Shown here: positions 23,401 to 36,103 of the stretch, one piece after another
Layout of the letters: the number at the start of each line of letters is the position of its first letter
How positions within the stretch are numbered: the first letter of the stretch is position 1
Origin: Pascua guehoae
Lineage: Eukaryota; Basidiomycota; Tremellomycetes; Trichosporonales; Trichosporonaceae
DNA: 64,000 bases
Reading direction: 5' to 3'
Assembly: GCA_001600415.1 (NCBI GenBank)
Contig: BCJX01000011.1
Span: 303,029 to 367,028, forward strand
Position numbers and translations under genes: made by a program
The notes under the pieces: model-generated
The model's input: the letters and a program-made list of their open reading frames with translations, nothing else
Databases searched by the model: none
What the model was told of the DNA's origin: nothing

Positions 23401-26400
23401 CTAGAGACCACATACCGAGGAATTGAGACGATGATTCCTTGACCGACAGACGCGGTTTGGCTCTGGCGAGATTGTAGTATGCCGCAATGGCGACTCACCC
23501 AACCTTGAGCCAGTGCAGTTATCGGAAGTGCCTGATATGTCTGTGGTCAGTTGGTACAGTCGTGCGCAGTCTGTTTGTCAGTCACGTGCAGCTGGGTGCA
23601 GGACAGAGATGAGATGTTTAGCGCACTATCAGCCGTGTATAGTTTCAACCAAAAGCCGTTGCCCGCCACCACCTGACCTGAGGAGATGAGTTGGGGACGA
23701 GATCCCGCTGTCGGCGGTGGCAGAGTGGGGGTCTGGGGTATTTGTGTTCGAATTGTTCGATGGCGTTTCAGTTTGAAACAAAGGTACGAGCAAAAAGCGT
23801 GCCGAGGCCCCGAAAGCCCGAGCGCTAACGCGAGCTAAATGGTGTGGGGTGGGTGGAGTCGACAAAGTCGGCGTAAGTGTGGAGCGGAGAAGCCATTTTG
23901 GTTTTGCCGGCCACGGTATTCGGAGTCTTAGCATCTGGCGGGTTCGTACCTCTCGGAGGACGCGAGGCTGGGAGGTATGTGAGAGTGTGGTAACGCGCAC
24001 GCTACATGAAGCAATGACGGCAGGGGTGTCTACCCCGCCACATACGTTCCTCCCACGTTCCCGGCCTGGTCAACGTGATTTGGCGTCGGTGCTGTGTACT
24101 TGGGTGGCTGGGACCTAACGAGCTCACGAGTCTCAGAAATTCGGTTATGCCCCTCTCTTACCGTACCTGAATTCGCTTTTCCCCCTCTGAAGGTGACCAT
24201 TCGTCCACTGGACACAACTAATCGACTGCTCGTGCGGTGCTGACGTGCTAACTTGGTGGCTCCCATTTTTGCTCGACCCGCGAAATTTCGCACTGCACCC
24301 TGGCTGGTGCGCTCCCGTTCCAGCGGCGGATGAAGCTCCGGCAGGTGTTCAGGTCGTTAGCCCTGGGGAGTACGTGGCCAGGGCAAGCCACACCCACACT
24401 CTAAACGTAAACTCGAGGCTCAGGCGGGGCGGCAGCGGGACGACTCCCTGTCAAACTTTAGGGTTGCAGCCGAAGGCTTCTAAAGCGATATCCCACACAT
24501 CCCACCATTACGTTCCTTCCTGAGCGCCAGCGCCACTAGTTAATTGCCATTGGGACCGAGGGACCGCTAGTGTGGCCAGTGCGGGCATGGAGGTGCGTAA
24601 AAGTGAGCAATGGGTTGAGGGAAGCGGTGGTTCCAGCAGACAGTCTCATTCCGAGACGGGAGGCTTAGAGCTAGATGGTGCCGAGACACACTCTGACACT
24701 TTGCATGCATCGCCGGGCGCGCCACACAATTGATGCATGCCTGGGCCTTGTGGGCGGTATGGAAGTCAGTAGTACAGCAAACTGCACAGTGAGCTGCACC
24801 GCAGAAGAGGTCAACCAGCTCCTAAAAAAAAAAACCCCCCCAGACCAGAAGGACCTGCTAGGCGAGTACCAGGCAGCCGCTCAGCTAGGGTCCAGAATTG
24901 GTAATGGCAGTGTTCCCGCCTGACTGGACCCGACTGCCCTTTTGGTCTAGCTGGCAGGGGCCCAGCCAGAGAGCCCAGCTGCAGCAAAGGGGTAGGAAAA
25001 TGCCCCTCCAGCGTGACAGGCGGACGGCCCCAACCAGCCAGGCGCGCTTACAAACCGTCCCCAGAGCCAAGCACCAGGTAACCTCAACGGCAGCGGGAAG
25101 ATTGAACCGCCTCAACGGCATCTGACTCTGACCCATCAAGTTCCGCTGGACAAACCAAGCCGTTCCATTGTTCTTTTGCGTCCTCGCGTCGCTCTCATCT
25201 CTTGTTGTCCATGCGAAGACGAGGAGGAAGAGAAATAGCAGAACCCTTGCAGATACATCAGTCATCATCATGCACATTGCAATTCAGACACACCACTTGC
25301 ACTTGCACCCTGTACGAGCGCCGACGGGCACGGCGATAGCGGCTAGGGTCTCCCCCTGGCGGCATTTGCAGGATGCGTCACATCCAAACAACCTGGTGGA
25401 AATGGGTCGTCGCAGAGAAAGCGTTGGGACGGGGCAAAGGCAACGACGACAGTGTTGCGGAGCGAGGGGCTTGCACTGGGCCAATTCTAGTCAGTCGCTA
25501 TGCGCGAGGTGTATGGAGAAGCTGGGAATGTGGATGGGCCAACGGGACGCGCAAACGCCGTTGTCGCCGGGGCAGGAGTGAGTCGCTTCGCGTCAACCCA
25601 TCTCCTATCATCTTCCCCTCCTCGACCTGTCTTCTCTGCCATTTATGTCCACCTTGTCCATCGCGAGTGCTCGACCGCATGGCCCCTCGTGGGCTCTCTG
25701 GTTGGAGCCGATGCCGTCCCGTGTCGCACCCGCAGGTGCGCGTCCCTACTCGCAAGGGCAGAGGTGACCGAGAGTAGCAAGTGAGTGATGGGTGATTCAA
25801 CCACCCCGACCTCATCGGCCATGCCAGCACAACATCCACCCTCTACGATCTTGTACACGACAATCTGTTCTTTGCCCAATCCACCGCCCAGTCCCCCGTT
25901 GGGTCCTCATTGTCTTCTAGCCAATTTATCATGCGCAGGCGAGTGCGCGGACGAGTGCGTTTACTGCTTGGTTGGATTCGCCAGTACCGACGGACGTCCC
26001 CTCAACGAACTGCGCGAGTACAAAGGCCGTGCACTCCCGACAAACTGCTACGGCCTCTGAACGTCTCTCGATACCCCCGGACGCCAACCCGCCCTCGACT
26101 CGGCTGCTGTCACGTCGGCCGTCACCGCTTCCTGGCGCCACCGCCGTGTCATCACCACCGTCCAACGGCCGCCTCGCGTACCACCAACCTGCTCAATTGT
26201 CTGGTCCGACAGACCACAAGACAGGGACGCACGAGGACAATACCGTGCAGGAGAGGGCATCGTGGCCTGAGGCGACCTAACGGCCCTCATCCTTCCTGCG
26301 CCATCACCTCGGCGCACAGGTGATCGCGACCAATGTGCCCAGCGCACCACATGGTGCCCAGCGCGACCAAGACAAGGAGGCATGGACCTGCCCTCGCACC

Positions 26401-28402
26401 GTGTTCCGCCCGAAAGGTCGACATCAAGGCGCCACGCTGTGGTATTGATCTAGCAGGCCGCCCAGATTGAGTGAGCCACGAGATCCAGTGACCATGACAC
26501 AACGCGTGTGGCGTCGGTGGCGCACGGCGCGCACCGCTCGACGCCACCGCCGCGGCCCTCCGCCGCAGTCGACGCCTGGCCAAGCCACACGACAGGCACA
26601 TACCGATAGGCCAGTACGCCGACATTGACGAGGCGCGAGTGTCACGCCGACAGTCCTGTGCGGTGCGTACCACGGTTGGTGTCACCAGAAGATGACTGGA
26701 TGTTGCTCCACTGTGGGAACCGACCCAACACGAACGAGCCCCAGCCGGACGCATGGTGTATCTGGCGACAATCCTCGTACATCCAACTGTGCAGCACCCA
26801 TGCACTGCGTTGGGAAATATTTTCTCCTCGGGCACTCTCGTGCGCTGGCGTTTGCGATGGACGGGGCAGGTGTGGCGGCACCTTCGTCCCAACCGTCCAG
26901 GCTGCCTTTACCCCGAACATGTTGCGTCTGTTCAACTCGGTGCCGCCCAGACTCCACTCCGCTCCACTGGGTACGACCTGGCATGTGGGCGACTAGTCGG
27001 CACCCCTCGTTATCTCGCCCTTGGGCCGGAGAGGTTTGCGCAAGTGCAAGCACGCGGGCATCACGTACCGGGCCAACCGCAGATACTGTCTTCTCGCCAG
27101 AAAATGCCGTTAGCCCGAGGACGCGCTCAACTGCGTGGTCGTGTCGTTGTGGGTGCCATCGCCAAGTCATCAGCACTGGTCTCGCGCCTGGTGCACTTCC
27201 TGGTCGCGTTCGACGATACGTGAGGGCGAGTGGTCCTCCCCATGGCCAAAGCCTCTCAGCGCTACTTGAGACCATCTACATCTCCACAAAGTGGGCGCTC
27301 TCAGATCTAGATGAATCTCAAAGCCATCGCCCTTGCACCAGCCGGTCGCCCCGCTATGATCCTGCACAACACCGCCGAGCACCATCTTCTCTTGGCCGTC
27401 GCATGCGCTTCACTCAAGCCCTCACACCTTGGCACATACCTCTCCGACACGTCGAGGCCCTTCCACCCGCCAGGCTGGCGTAGACCTTGTCGCTCGTCCC
27501 ATCTGCACGCCACGCGCCCGGAAACCTCGCACCATTCCATGTGGCACTCGCAGTCGACTCGGCCAGTCACCACCATGGACTTGCTCACACCAAGACGGCC
27601 GACTTGTCAACACGCTGGCTGTCCTTGCCCCGCGGATAAATCCACAACCCAGCCCACCTTGCATCCGCGATGCCCGCCATCTTCGGGAGTGCGAACCGAG
27701 TTGGCGTTCTTCCCCTCCATTGCCACCCGTTTCAATTACTTTAGGCTCTTGATCAAACACATCAACATCAACCTAACCTTAAAAAAGCGCGATACTTGCT
27801 CATATCAATCGGTACCTCCTGCAACCGGGCAAACAAACACGAACAACGTCCACCCACAAGCGCACATGAGACGACACGAGCAAGGCACTGATTCCCAGAC
27901 TAGCGCACTCTGGAACAAAGGGGTACTCGATCACTTGCCTGCGAGTGTACCTGCCACGATCACCTTGAGACCTTTGTGCGTACTGCTTTTCCCCTCACGA
28001 CCAACCTGTTTGTCCACCGCGTCCCCGTACACTGCCCGGATGACTGGGCCACGAGCAGTTTGGACCGGCGAATCGGTCCAGATGTCGTCTTGGACGTGGC
28101 ATTTTGCGCAAGCATCGGTCATCCCCGGGCACCCGTCTACCATTGCGATGCGAACGTGAAGCCCAGGTAGCCCATGCCACATGCTTCGAAGCACCGTCGC
28201 CTGCCACATCTCCGACTCGAGTCCAGATGCGTCCACTGCTATTCAGTTGTCGTTGTGGCCACGTCCTTCCTCAGGCCCACAATAGCGACAGAGAAGTCGC
28301 ATTCTGGCAAGCGCTAGAGTATGAACATGTTCCTGCGATTCCCATGTTCCCGCACAGCACCGCAAGCTTCAAGTCCCCCACCTCGTGGCGTCGGATCCAG
28401 TC

Positions 28403-28485
28403 TACAGACCTTTGTAGACTAGAGTCAATCGCTGTCGCTCGCACCATGAACGAAAGCGATTCACTCTACTCTACAAGGGTTTGTA
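28403..28485. repeat. 83-nt imperfect inverted repeat (hairpin)
   Basis: The 31-nt left arm (28403-28433) pairs with the right arm (28455-28485) at 27 of 31 positions, separated by a 21-nt loop. The arms begin TACAGACC and, on the opposite strand, TACAAACC. It lies in the gene-poor tract and is not near a recognised gene. Confidence 0.85.
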
Positions 28486-30604
28486 TGTGAATGAACTACT
28501 ACTGTGCAACTTGGGAACAGACTGATATTAAGGTTCACCCCAGGATGGTCGCCCGACAATGTCGATATGGTATTTCTATGCCCATCTCCTTTGCGGATTG
28601 TTGCGCCATACAACATCTCTCCCTTGCGCTGTGAACAAAGGCAACAGGAACTACTCTGCAGAGGTTTGCATACGAAGGAACAAGTGCACCAAAGGAGTGC
28701 ACCTTTTACTGACAATAAGGTTCATCATCGACACGAGCCAAACGTTCGGTCTATCGACGACCATTCCGCTCCCACCGTTATCGACCGTGCGCGAGCTTGT
28801 TCGCCGTACAACTGTTCAGCATGCGCGAATGTACAAGATATCAAACGGATTTTCGTCACGCTCGTAGCCCCCCGTACACATAAAGTGGAGGGCGAGGTCC
28901 AAGTGCAGCCTTGTACGACGTCCACAACGGCTCTCGACAACACATCGTTTCCGACTGTGTGGGTACTGTCGCTCTGGCCCTTCCACCTCAACACTCGTGC
29001 CCGATCCGCCAAGCATGCTCCAAGCATAGCCCAGCGTGCCGACCGCCCAGGCATACTAATCCATTCTCCCTTGGTCCCGACCAAGGTGGTGTCCTTGTTT
29101 AAGATGTCAACCAACCAACACCCTTCCTTGCCGAGCTCCAGCAAGTTGCGTTGCTGGAAACCACCGCTCAATCAACTACTTGGGGCATTTTTAAAGCAAC
29201 CCATCACCCTTGACCGCTACCCGCTGCGGCCCGTCCATGTCCATCACCAGGCGGGTGCGGAGAACCGAGGCAAAACTCAAAAGTGGAACGGGGGACGATC
29301 CGGCTCTCCTCTCCATACCACTCTCGTCATCGAACTCGACAACAAGGGCTTCCTATCCGCAACTCTGCGTCGATATATTGTCAATGCGCAGAGATGAACG
29401 GACGCCGAGCTCGTCGACACTACCACCTGGCGATGTACGACTCTCAGGAACGCGACAAACTCTGTCCAGGCCCAGCGAGCGGGCATATTTGGATCGCTGC
29501 CCCGAACCAAATGATCTGTCCCACACCGCCCCCAACGCGTCCTCAATGCACATTTCTCACACGCAAGGATCGGAATACTTGCAGGAAGGAACGAAATTTA
29601 GGTGATGCTCCAGTTGGAGGAGGTGGAATTTTGGCGGGTAAGGGATGCTCATATCCAGGTCACCAGCCCTCGAGCTCAACTGCTCATTGCTCGTACTCCC
29701 CCTTGTGCCCCCACTATGGCGGCCCCCCGACCTCCTCCCGGGTCACACCTCAATGCTGTGATGAGTCACAACCACCTGCTTTTGATTTAAAGCTACCCGA
29801 TCATGGAGTTCACCACTCGCAGGAACGAACCGCGGCCATCGGCCTGCCAGAGTCTCTGCCGTCAATGGGACTTTTCCGCCCCACTTGTTCATGTTCCAGC
29901 ACAATCCGTCCACACGTTGAGAAGTGATTATCAGTCGTGGTAAGTTCAAGTATGATCTCGGGTTTGAATTGCATGCGGGCGCTGCATCTCACGTCGTTCC
30001 CACACTGCCACATTGTCAACCTCAATCCCAGCGCAAACCAGAAGCCGCGCCTCGACACCCTTACCGTCCGTCTTTCCTCGTCTGCACAACAAGAACATGT
30101 CCTTTATAGCGCACAGCGAAGCCATAGGCGATGCAACGATACCGACACGCCGCGCACTTTCCCGCTGGAGATGTGGGAAACATTTTCGGAGTGCGACACT
30201 CCCCACTCGGTCCTCCACTCTCGAGCAGCCATGATCCTGCTCGTACTGGAATGTGTGACTCCACAACCAGCACCCCACATTGTCCTCTCTCCCCATCACC
30301 CCACCACAATGGCAAGCCCTCATCATCAGTTTGCAAGTGAACGACAGCAGGCGCAATTGAACCACTGTGCATCTTTCAAGTATTCGTCACCACTGACCTG
30401 GAGCAAGCCACCAGGAACGACCTCTGTGCGAAACCATCAATCGCGCTCGCCGCGCGCATTCTGTAGCAACTCTGTAGCCCGCGCACACATCGTATGCATC
30501 AGTCTTTGCTCGGAAGCATGCGCAGTGGACAGACATGCCCCGCATGATGCATTGGACATTTCGCCAGCCCCATCTGCGCCCTCTGCGGTGTGCACGGGGG
30601 CGCG

Positions 30605-30952
30605 TCAACAGGCGGCCGGGGACGCGTCGATGCGGACAAAGTTTGCCTGCGGTGCGGGGATCATCACACATTGAGCACCGCTGTCGTCGCCGAGCTGCAT
30701 CCATAGCGCGTAGGGTCCATCGGGCAGTGTTCGAGCACTCCAGCACTCGCTGTGGTGACTGCGTCCGACTTGCTCGCGATGGCTGTGGTTTTGTCCGCAC
30801 CAGTGGGCCACAGTGTGAAGAGGCCAACCGCCTTGAGTTTGGTCCTCGGCCATGGCGACGACCGCGCCAACCCATATTGCACGGCGGCGGCGCAAAAGAG
30901 CACCCAGCCAAGGGTACCAAGGAGACGAGCGCGGCATTTCGTGCTCGTACAT
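30605..30952 (-). CDS. Weak candidate ORF, 115 residues, unknown
   Basis: On the minus strand a frame open for about 270 codons ends at 30605; the first plausible ATG is at 30952 (MYEHEMPRSSPWYPW). The translation has a membrane-like stretch after an Arg cluster and the phrase LPDGPYALWMQLGDDSG, which reads like protein, but no family is recognisable and all three minus frames are open here. A competing two-exon reading in another frame uses a GTGAGT donor near 31066. Treat it as unproven. Confidence 0.2.
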   Translation of the reverse strand: MYEHEMPRSSPWYPWLGALLRRRRAIWVGAVVAMAEDQTQGGWPLHTVAHWCGQNHSHREQVGRSHHSECWSARTLPDGPYALWMQLGDDSGAQCVMIPAPQANFVRIDASPAAC

Positions 30953-30984
30953 GGCAGTGTGTAGCGCCAGGTGGTGCAGTTCGA

Positions 30985-31008
30985 GACCCGCCGGTGCTGG
31001 CGGGTTTT
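30985..31008. other. GC hairpin followed by T5
   Basis: ACCCGCC and GGCGGGT form a 7-bp stem with a 6-nt loop, followed immediately by TTTTT. The shape resembles an RNA polymerase III or intrinsic terminator, but no small RNA gene with A/B boxes was identified upstream, so the function is unknown. Confidence 0.3.
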
Positions 31009-34000
31009 TAAGCTCGGCTGGAAACGCAGCACTCGCTCGATGGGCTGTGACCGACTCACTCCTGACCGCCGCTGGAGTATTCTGCTGCGCGTCCCGGCGC
31101 CGTCGAGGTGGGTCATGGTATGTGGGGAATAATGTACGCGGGTGTGCGGGCGGATGCGACGGTGGGATAACGTGGATCGAGCGGCTTCGAGTCGAGACGA
31201 GAGCTAGTCGCACTGCCTCTGCTTCTCGGAGGCGAGGCGCGGGTCGCGGCGGGGTCTGGGATGTGCTCCGATATACCCAGCATGGGTGAAAGGGGGGAAA
31301 TAAAAGCGGCAGTGCTGCATGCGATGTATGGTGTACTTCTTGCCCATCAATGGGGGTCTTACAAGGGCTAGCCGGGGAGAGGGGAATGGCTACGAGCAAA
31401 GGAGATGTTTGCAAGGTGGTACGGGTCGCGTACCCCGCTCAAGCTTGCGGCAGGAAAACACTCCACAGCCAGCGATACAGAAAATGCGACCATCTGAGTG
31501 TGTACTGCTACTGTCGTTGTCGCCATCACGATGCTCGCGACTCAGTGAGACGTCTTGTTGGGCGCGCCGGGAAGACGTCCTCGCCATGGTGGTAGTCCAT
31601 GGTGATAGTACGGCCAGTGTTGGTGGGGCGGGCAAGCTACTAGCCCCCCCCCCCCTCCCCCTCCACTCCCCCGGCACGCTCGTCGTTCGCACCACTTGCA
31701 TTGCACCCTCCTTTGGCCCACTGCCAAGTCGTCGCATCCGCCACGCCAGTAGCTGCGAAGCTGCGAGTCCCAAAGGAGGACGAGGACAAAGGGGGTCTGG
31801 ACGCGAGGGCGAGGGCGAGGCAGGGGACGAGTTGGGGCTCGTGGGTGTCGCATCAAAGGAAGCTCTTGCCCGAGTACGAGAGTTGACGAGAGCAAAGGGC
31901 GGGGGCCACAGGGGAGGTGGGGCGGGCGGACCTTCCTTGGCTTTGGGCTTCCCTTTGCAGCGCGCGCCAAACGCACCCAATTGAACACGGTGATTTTAAT
32001 TTTTTTCTTTGCTTATTCACCAGATCCAGATCCACGCGTGCAAAGTGGCAGGTGGTGTTGGGAGCCTGTGTTGGTCTGGTGTGTGGTCTGTGGCATCGGC
32101 CACATCTCCGGGCTTCGGCTTCGGTCGTCGCCTAGGAAGGAATGTGACTGCGACTTGTTGTTTGCGTCCTGCGTCCTGCGTCATGCGTCCTGCGTCCTGA
32201 GGGCTGCCTCAAGTTGACAGCCTTGGCAAGCCCTAAGCCACAAAGCCAGCGCAGCGCCTGGCGTCTGCAAAGGCCCCCTATTCCAAGCTGGTCGCAAGCC
32301 ACCGCACGTACCAGCCACTGACCGGGACACAGGACACAGGACAAGCTCTCGCAGGGGCCGCCAATTTGCTCTTCGCTTAGGGGACATCAAGCCTCGGTTC
32401 CAAGCAACGGTCCATACGTCGCCACAATGTGACGTTGTGACGCGCCACGGGCACGCCTGTGCGCCCGCCTGCGCGCCAGCCTGTGCGCCGCGTGTTTCAA
32501 CAGCTGGCGTCGGTGCGCCCATGCGCCACCCTCTTGTGGGGGTCACCTTGGACCTTGCTCGCTAGCGCCCGGGCCCCGTCGCATGTCATCGTCCGTGGCA
32601 GCGTGACGCCAGCTGGGGTGCTCGTGACGCCAGAAAGAACGCACGGGGCGCTCCGCCACTCCAGACTGTTGTGGGCAGGCAGGCTGGTGTAGGGAGAATG
32701 AATTTTTTTGGCGTATCGTTACGAATGGAGACGGCGGCGTGAAATGGTCTTGGTGGGGTTGGGTGGAGCGGCGTGGCTGCCGTGAGGCGTGGCGGTGTGT
32801 TGGCGTGGTGACATGGCGGCATGGCGGCTTGCTGCTGCGTGGTTACTTGTTTGCACTGCGGCAGTGTTTGCGTTGGGCGTAAGGCGTGGTTCGCATGCTT
32901 CCTGGCTTGCGCCGGCGGCCTTGGCTCGCCTCGCGCAGCCTGGACGCCTTGGGGGTTGTGACTTGATTTTATTTTTTTAACCACCGAGGCGAGCCAACCA
33001 CCGTGTGTTCTTGGTCGACCTGCGGCGACGTCCGACCGGGGATACCGCTGCGGTTTTGGAGGGCCATTGTTGGCCGCCCCAGCGGCCTCCAGCCTGTATG
33101 GTGTGCGTTGCGTCTTGGGTTGGTTGGCACACAGAGAGTCTGCACATGCGAGGTGTGAACTGGGGAGGGCATTTGGGGATCCATGCAGTCCAGGTGGAGA
33201 GTATGAGCATACGAGACGTGGTTGAATTTGTTTGCATCTAAGGAGGGGCGGACGACGCAGGGTTGGTTGGGCATTGCCAGAATGGGCACTCATGTTCACC
33301 ATGCGGGCCATGGGTTGTGGGGCGGCCGCCATCGCCGCCTTTGATGTGTACACCAGTGCACAGAATGGGGCTGCCCCATCGACCCCTGCTTGGTCCATCC
33401 GTCGTCAACCTCTGCAAGCTCTGTCGGCAGTGTATTGCAGGCTGGTATGGCAGCGCTGATGCGGTGCGACGTTGATGTTTGCCTGGGGATGTGGAGGGAC
33501 GAAGTGCGCTTTGCCGGCGGTCGCCCAAACCCAAACACCACTTGGCCAACTAGGTCGGACCACAATCTCTCCCCGGGGAACGCAGACTGACTCCATTATT
33601 ATTCATGAGCATCGTACGGGCGGTGCATGCTGGTCCAAGGATGGCGACCATGATCCAGGATGTGACGCCGAAAGATGAATGTGCGTAATGTGGATGGCCC
33701 CGATTGGGATCGATCCCATTCATCTCAGACAACCCACCGTCCAATGGTGCGCACTTGACTGCTACTCTTGTCGCCAGTCCGATCATCCATACATCTATAT
33801 CATCCCGTGTGCGCAATGTCAAGCTACATATGCCCAGGCTGTCCATTTCTCCGTCGTCAGTCGGTTATACCGCAAGCTGTATGCGAGATGCACTGCTGCA
33901 TGTCCTCTTGGCCTCGCTCGCGATTCTCATACCCTCTGCAATTCACTGCCTGCTCCACTGCCCGCTTACTCCACATACCATCCTGCATACACTATACCCG

Positions 34001-36103
34001 CCCACACACCGCGCCACCTGGCATGCCCGGCTGAGACTGCCACATACACCCCCCAGATCTGCCCCTCGCCCGCACTAGCGAGGCGAACACCGAGACAGAT
34101 CCCGCTACTCGGACTAGACAGACAGCAGCTCGGTTCCACGCGACTGTGCGCCATCACACTCACACCACATCACACGCTAAGGCGCTAGAGGCCTTAGACT
34201 GCCGGCGTTTGAAGACGCGCTAGAACGACACCATGGCGTGGACGCTAGCGCGCAAGCGAGCGAAAAAGAGCAACGCGTGCGGTGCATACCGGCAGGCAGC
34301 CAATTTGAATGCTGCGGGAAATCCGGGGCGCGATGGAATACACGCTACGCTAGTCGCGTTTGCACTGGCGATAAGCGAGCGCCAGAAGGCAAGTTGCCAA
34401 GTCGATGACCGATCCGTCGGAGCGGGGATGGGTCGGGTCCATTATTTGCTAGCGATTGCATCAGAAGACTCGACGCTGGGACCCGACCGAGAGAGAACGT
34501 GCGCGTCTGACTGTGCTGTGGGTATGGATCGCAACGGAGATCCAGAGATACGGAACTGGGGGCCCGGGCATGCATTGGTCGTCATTTGCTAGCTGCTCCT
34601 TGCTATCCGGGGTCATGGTCTTGGCAAACCGAAAGATGAACGTTGGTTGGTGGGCTGGGCTCTGTGGACAAGTGGGTATCTCTCCAGCAGCGGACACTAA
34701 CGTGCGTCGGAAGATGCGACGGAGCATCGACGGAGCGTCGGCGGCGCATTGGCGGGTCGGCGCGTCGGAATGCGTCCCGACCCTAACGCCGAAGAGCCTG
34801 ACCACGGCTCGGATGGCGCTGGAGCCCACGGAGCCAAGGAGCGATCGGAGCGACGGAACGAGACGAGCTCCAGTTGCAGGTTTGGAGTGCACGACATGAA
34901 TTGAATGGATGTTTTGATCGCGTCAGGAGGTTTTGGTCAGGGGTGGGCCAGCCAGGACGAGTCACCCTGTGGTGGGTGGAGCGTTGGCCGCCGCCCCCGT
35001 CGGCCACGTCAGTCAATCAGGACAAGACAGGACAGGACCAAACGTTTAAAAGCTTACAGTACATGCCAGGCTGAGACAGGCGGGGACCAGCAGCGGTGCG
35101 CAGCACGCGAGGTGCGCCACCGACGCCACTGGTGTCCGCGCCATGGCACTCGATGGGTCCGTGGGCCGTGGGTCGGCGTGTTAGCCTGTGGTCAGTGTGC
35201 CGGAACCGGGGGCTTGGTGAGGAAATCTGACCGACCCTGGCCCTGGGCCGCTCTGGCCGCGGCGATGGCAATGGCGGCATGGCGGCATGGCGCGACAGAC
35301 CGAGCGATCGTGAGCGAGACAATACCCATTAGCCATGTTCTAGTCTTGTCTGTGGCGCCCGATGGTGGCACCGAATGTCTCGGACATGGCCTGTTTGGCA
35401 TGTGGGGTACGTCAGCAAGCACCAATGGCCCACTCGGCCGTGTCTTGCTCAATGTGCCATGATGAGACCAGCGTGAAACACGGCCAAACCAGCATCGGCT
35501 TTTTCTTTTCTTTTTTTTTTTCTTCGTTTTTTTTTCGTCTTGCTTGCTAATCCGCAGTCCGGTCGCCGATGCGCGGGCACGCAGGTACACTGGTACGCGG
35601 GCAGAGTAGACCGTGCACTGCTGCGGCCAAGTGACTACTGAGAACAAGGCAAAATAAAATCTGACGTACACACAAGCCAGTGCAAGATGTAAGAGTAGAG
35701 TGTGCACTGCACTGCACAGCCGTGCACAGCCACTGCCACTGCCGCACTGCCGACACATTCCTTCGGAAAACGGGGCAACCCGCACGGATGGTTAGTCGGG
35801 ACGGGGAGGGATATGGGGCACAAGGCGCGCAAAGCCGTAGGGAAGGGAAGCGCTTCATCAGTCGCCGTGTTGCCCGTAACGCTCTGCACAGGCATTCATT
35901 CCTTTCTGGAGTCAGCTTGCTCGCTCCGGGAAAACCAAAAACCCCAATTATAAACAGTACATGAATGAATATATGCATTTGAGATGGCCATTGCACAGTC
36001 GGATGGAGCAGACAAGATGTAGTCTATCCTCGAAAAAGGCTCAGCCGAATTTGCAGTCTAACATGTATGACGGGGGCTCCGGGGGGGCACAGAGTGTGCC
36101 ATC

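Larger units (their letters stand above)
23401..36103. other. Gene-poor tract of about 12.7 kb
   Basis: Between the repeat array and the velvet gene I find no gene with a recognisable domain and convincing splice junctions. GTRNGT donors on either strand are rare compared with genic regions. The tract holds a run of long + strand open frames (26692-30674), an imperfect palindrome, one weak - strand candidate near 30.6-31.0 kb, GCGTCCT heptamers at 32164-32200, C-rich and T-rich homopolymers at 31643-31660 and 35500-35535, and nothing else I can name. Confidence 0.5.

Noticed and set aside
24300..24540. Words resembling rRNA (for example CCTGGGGAGTACG)
   Set aside because: Similarity is limited to a short word; the flanking sequence does not follow small- or large-subunit rRNA.
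30960..31010. Possible tRNA or small Pol III gene (GTTCGAGAC box-B-like word and T5)
   Set aside because: No acceptor stem, anticodon arm or A box could be arranged at the right spacing.
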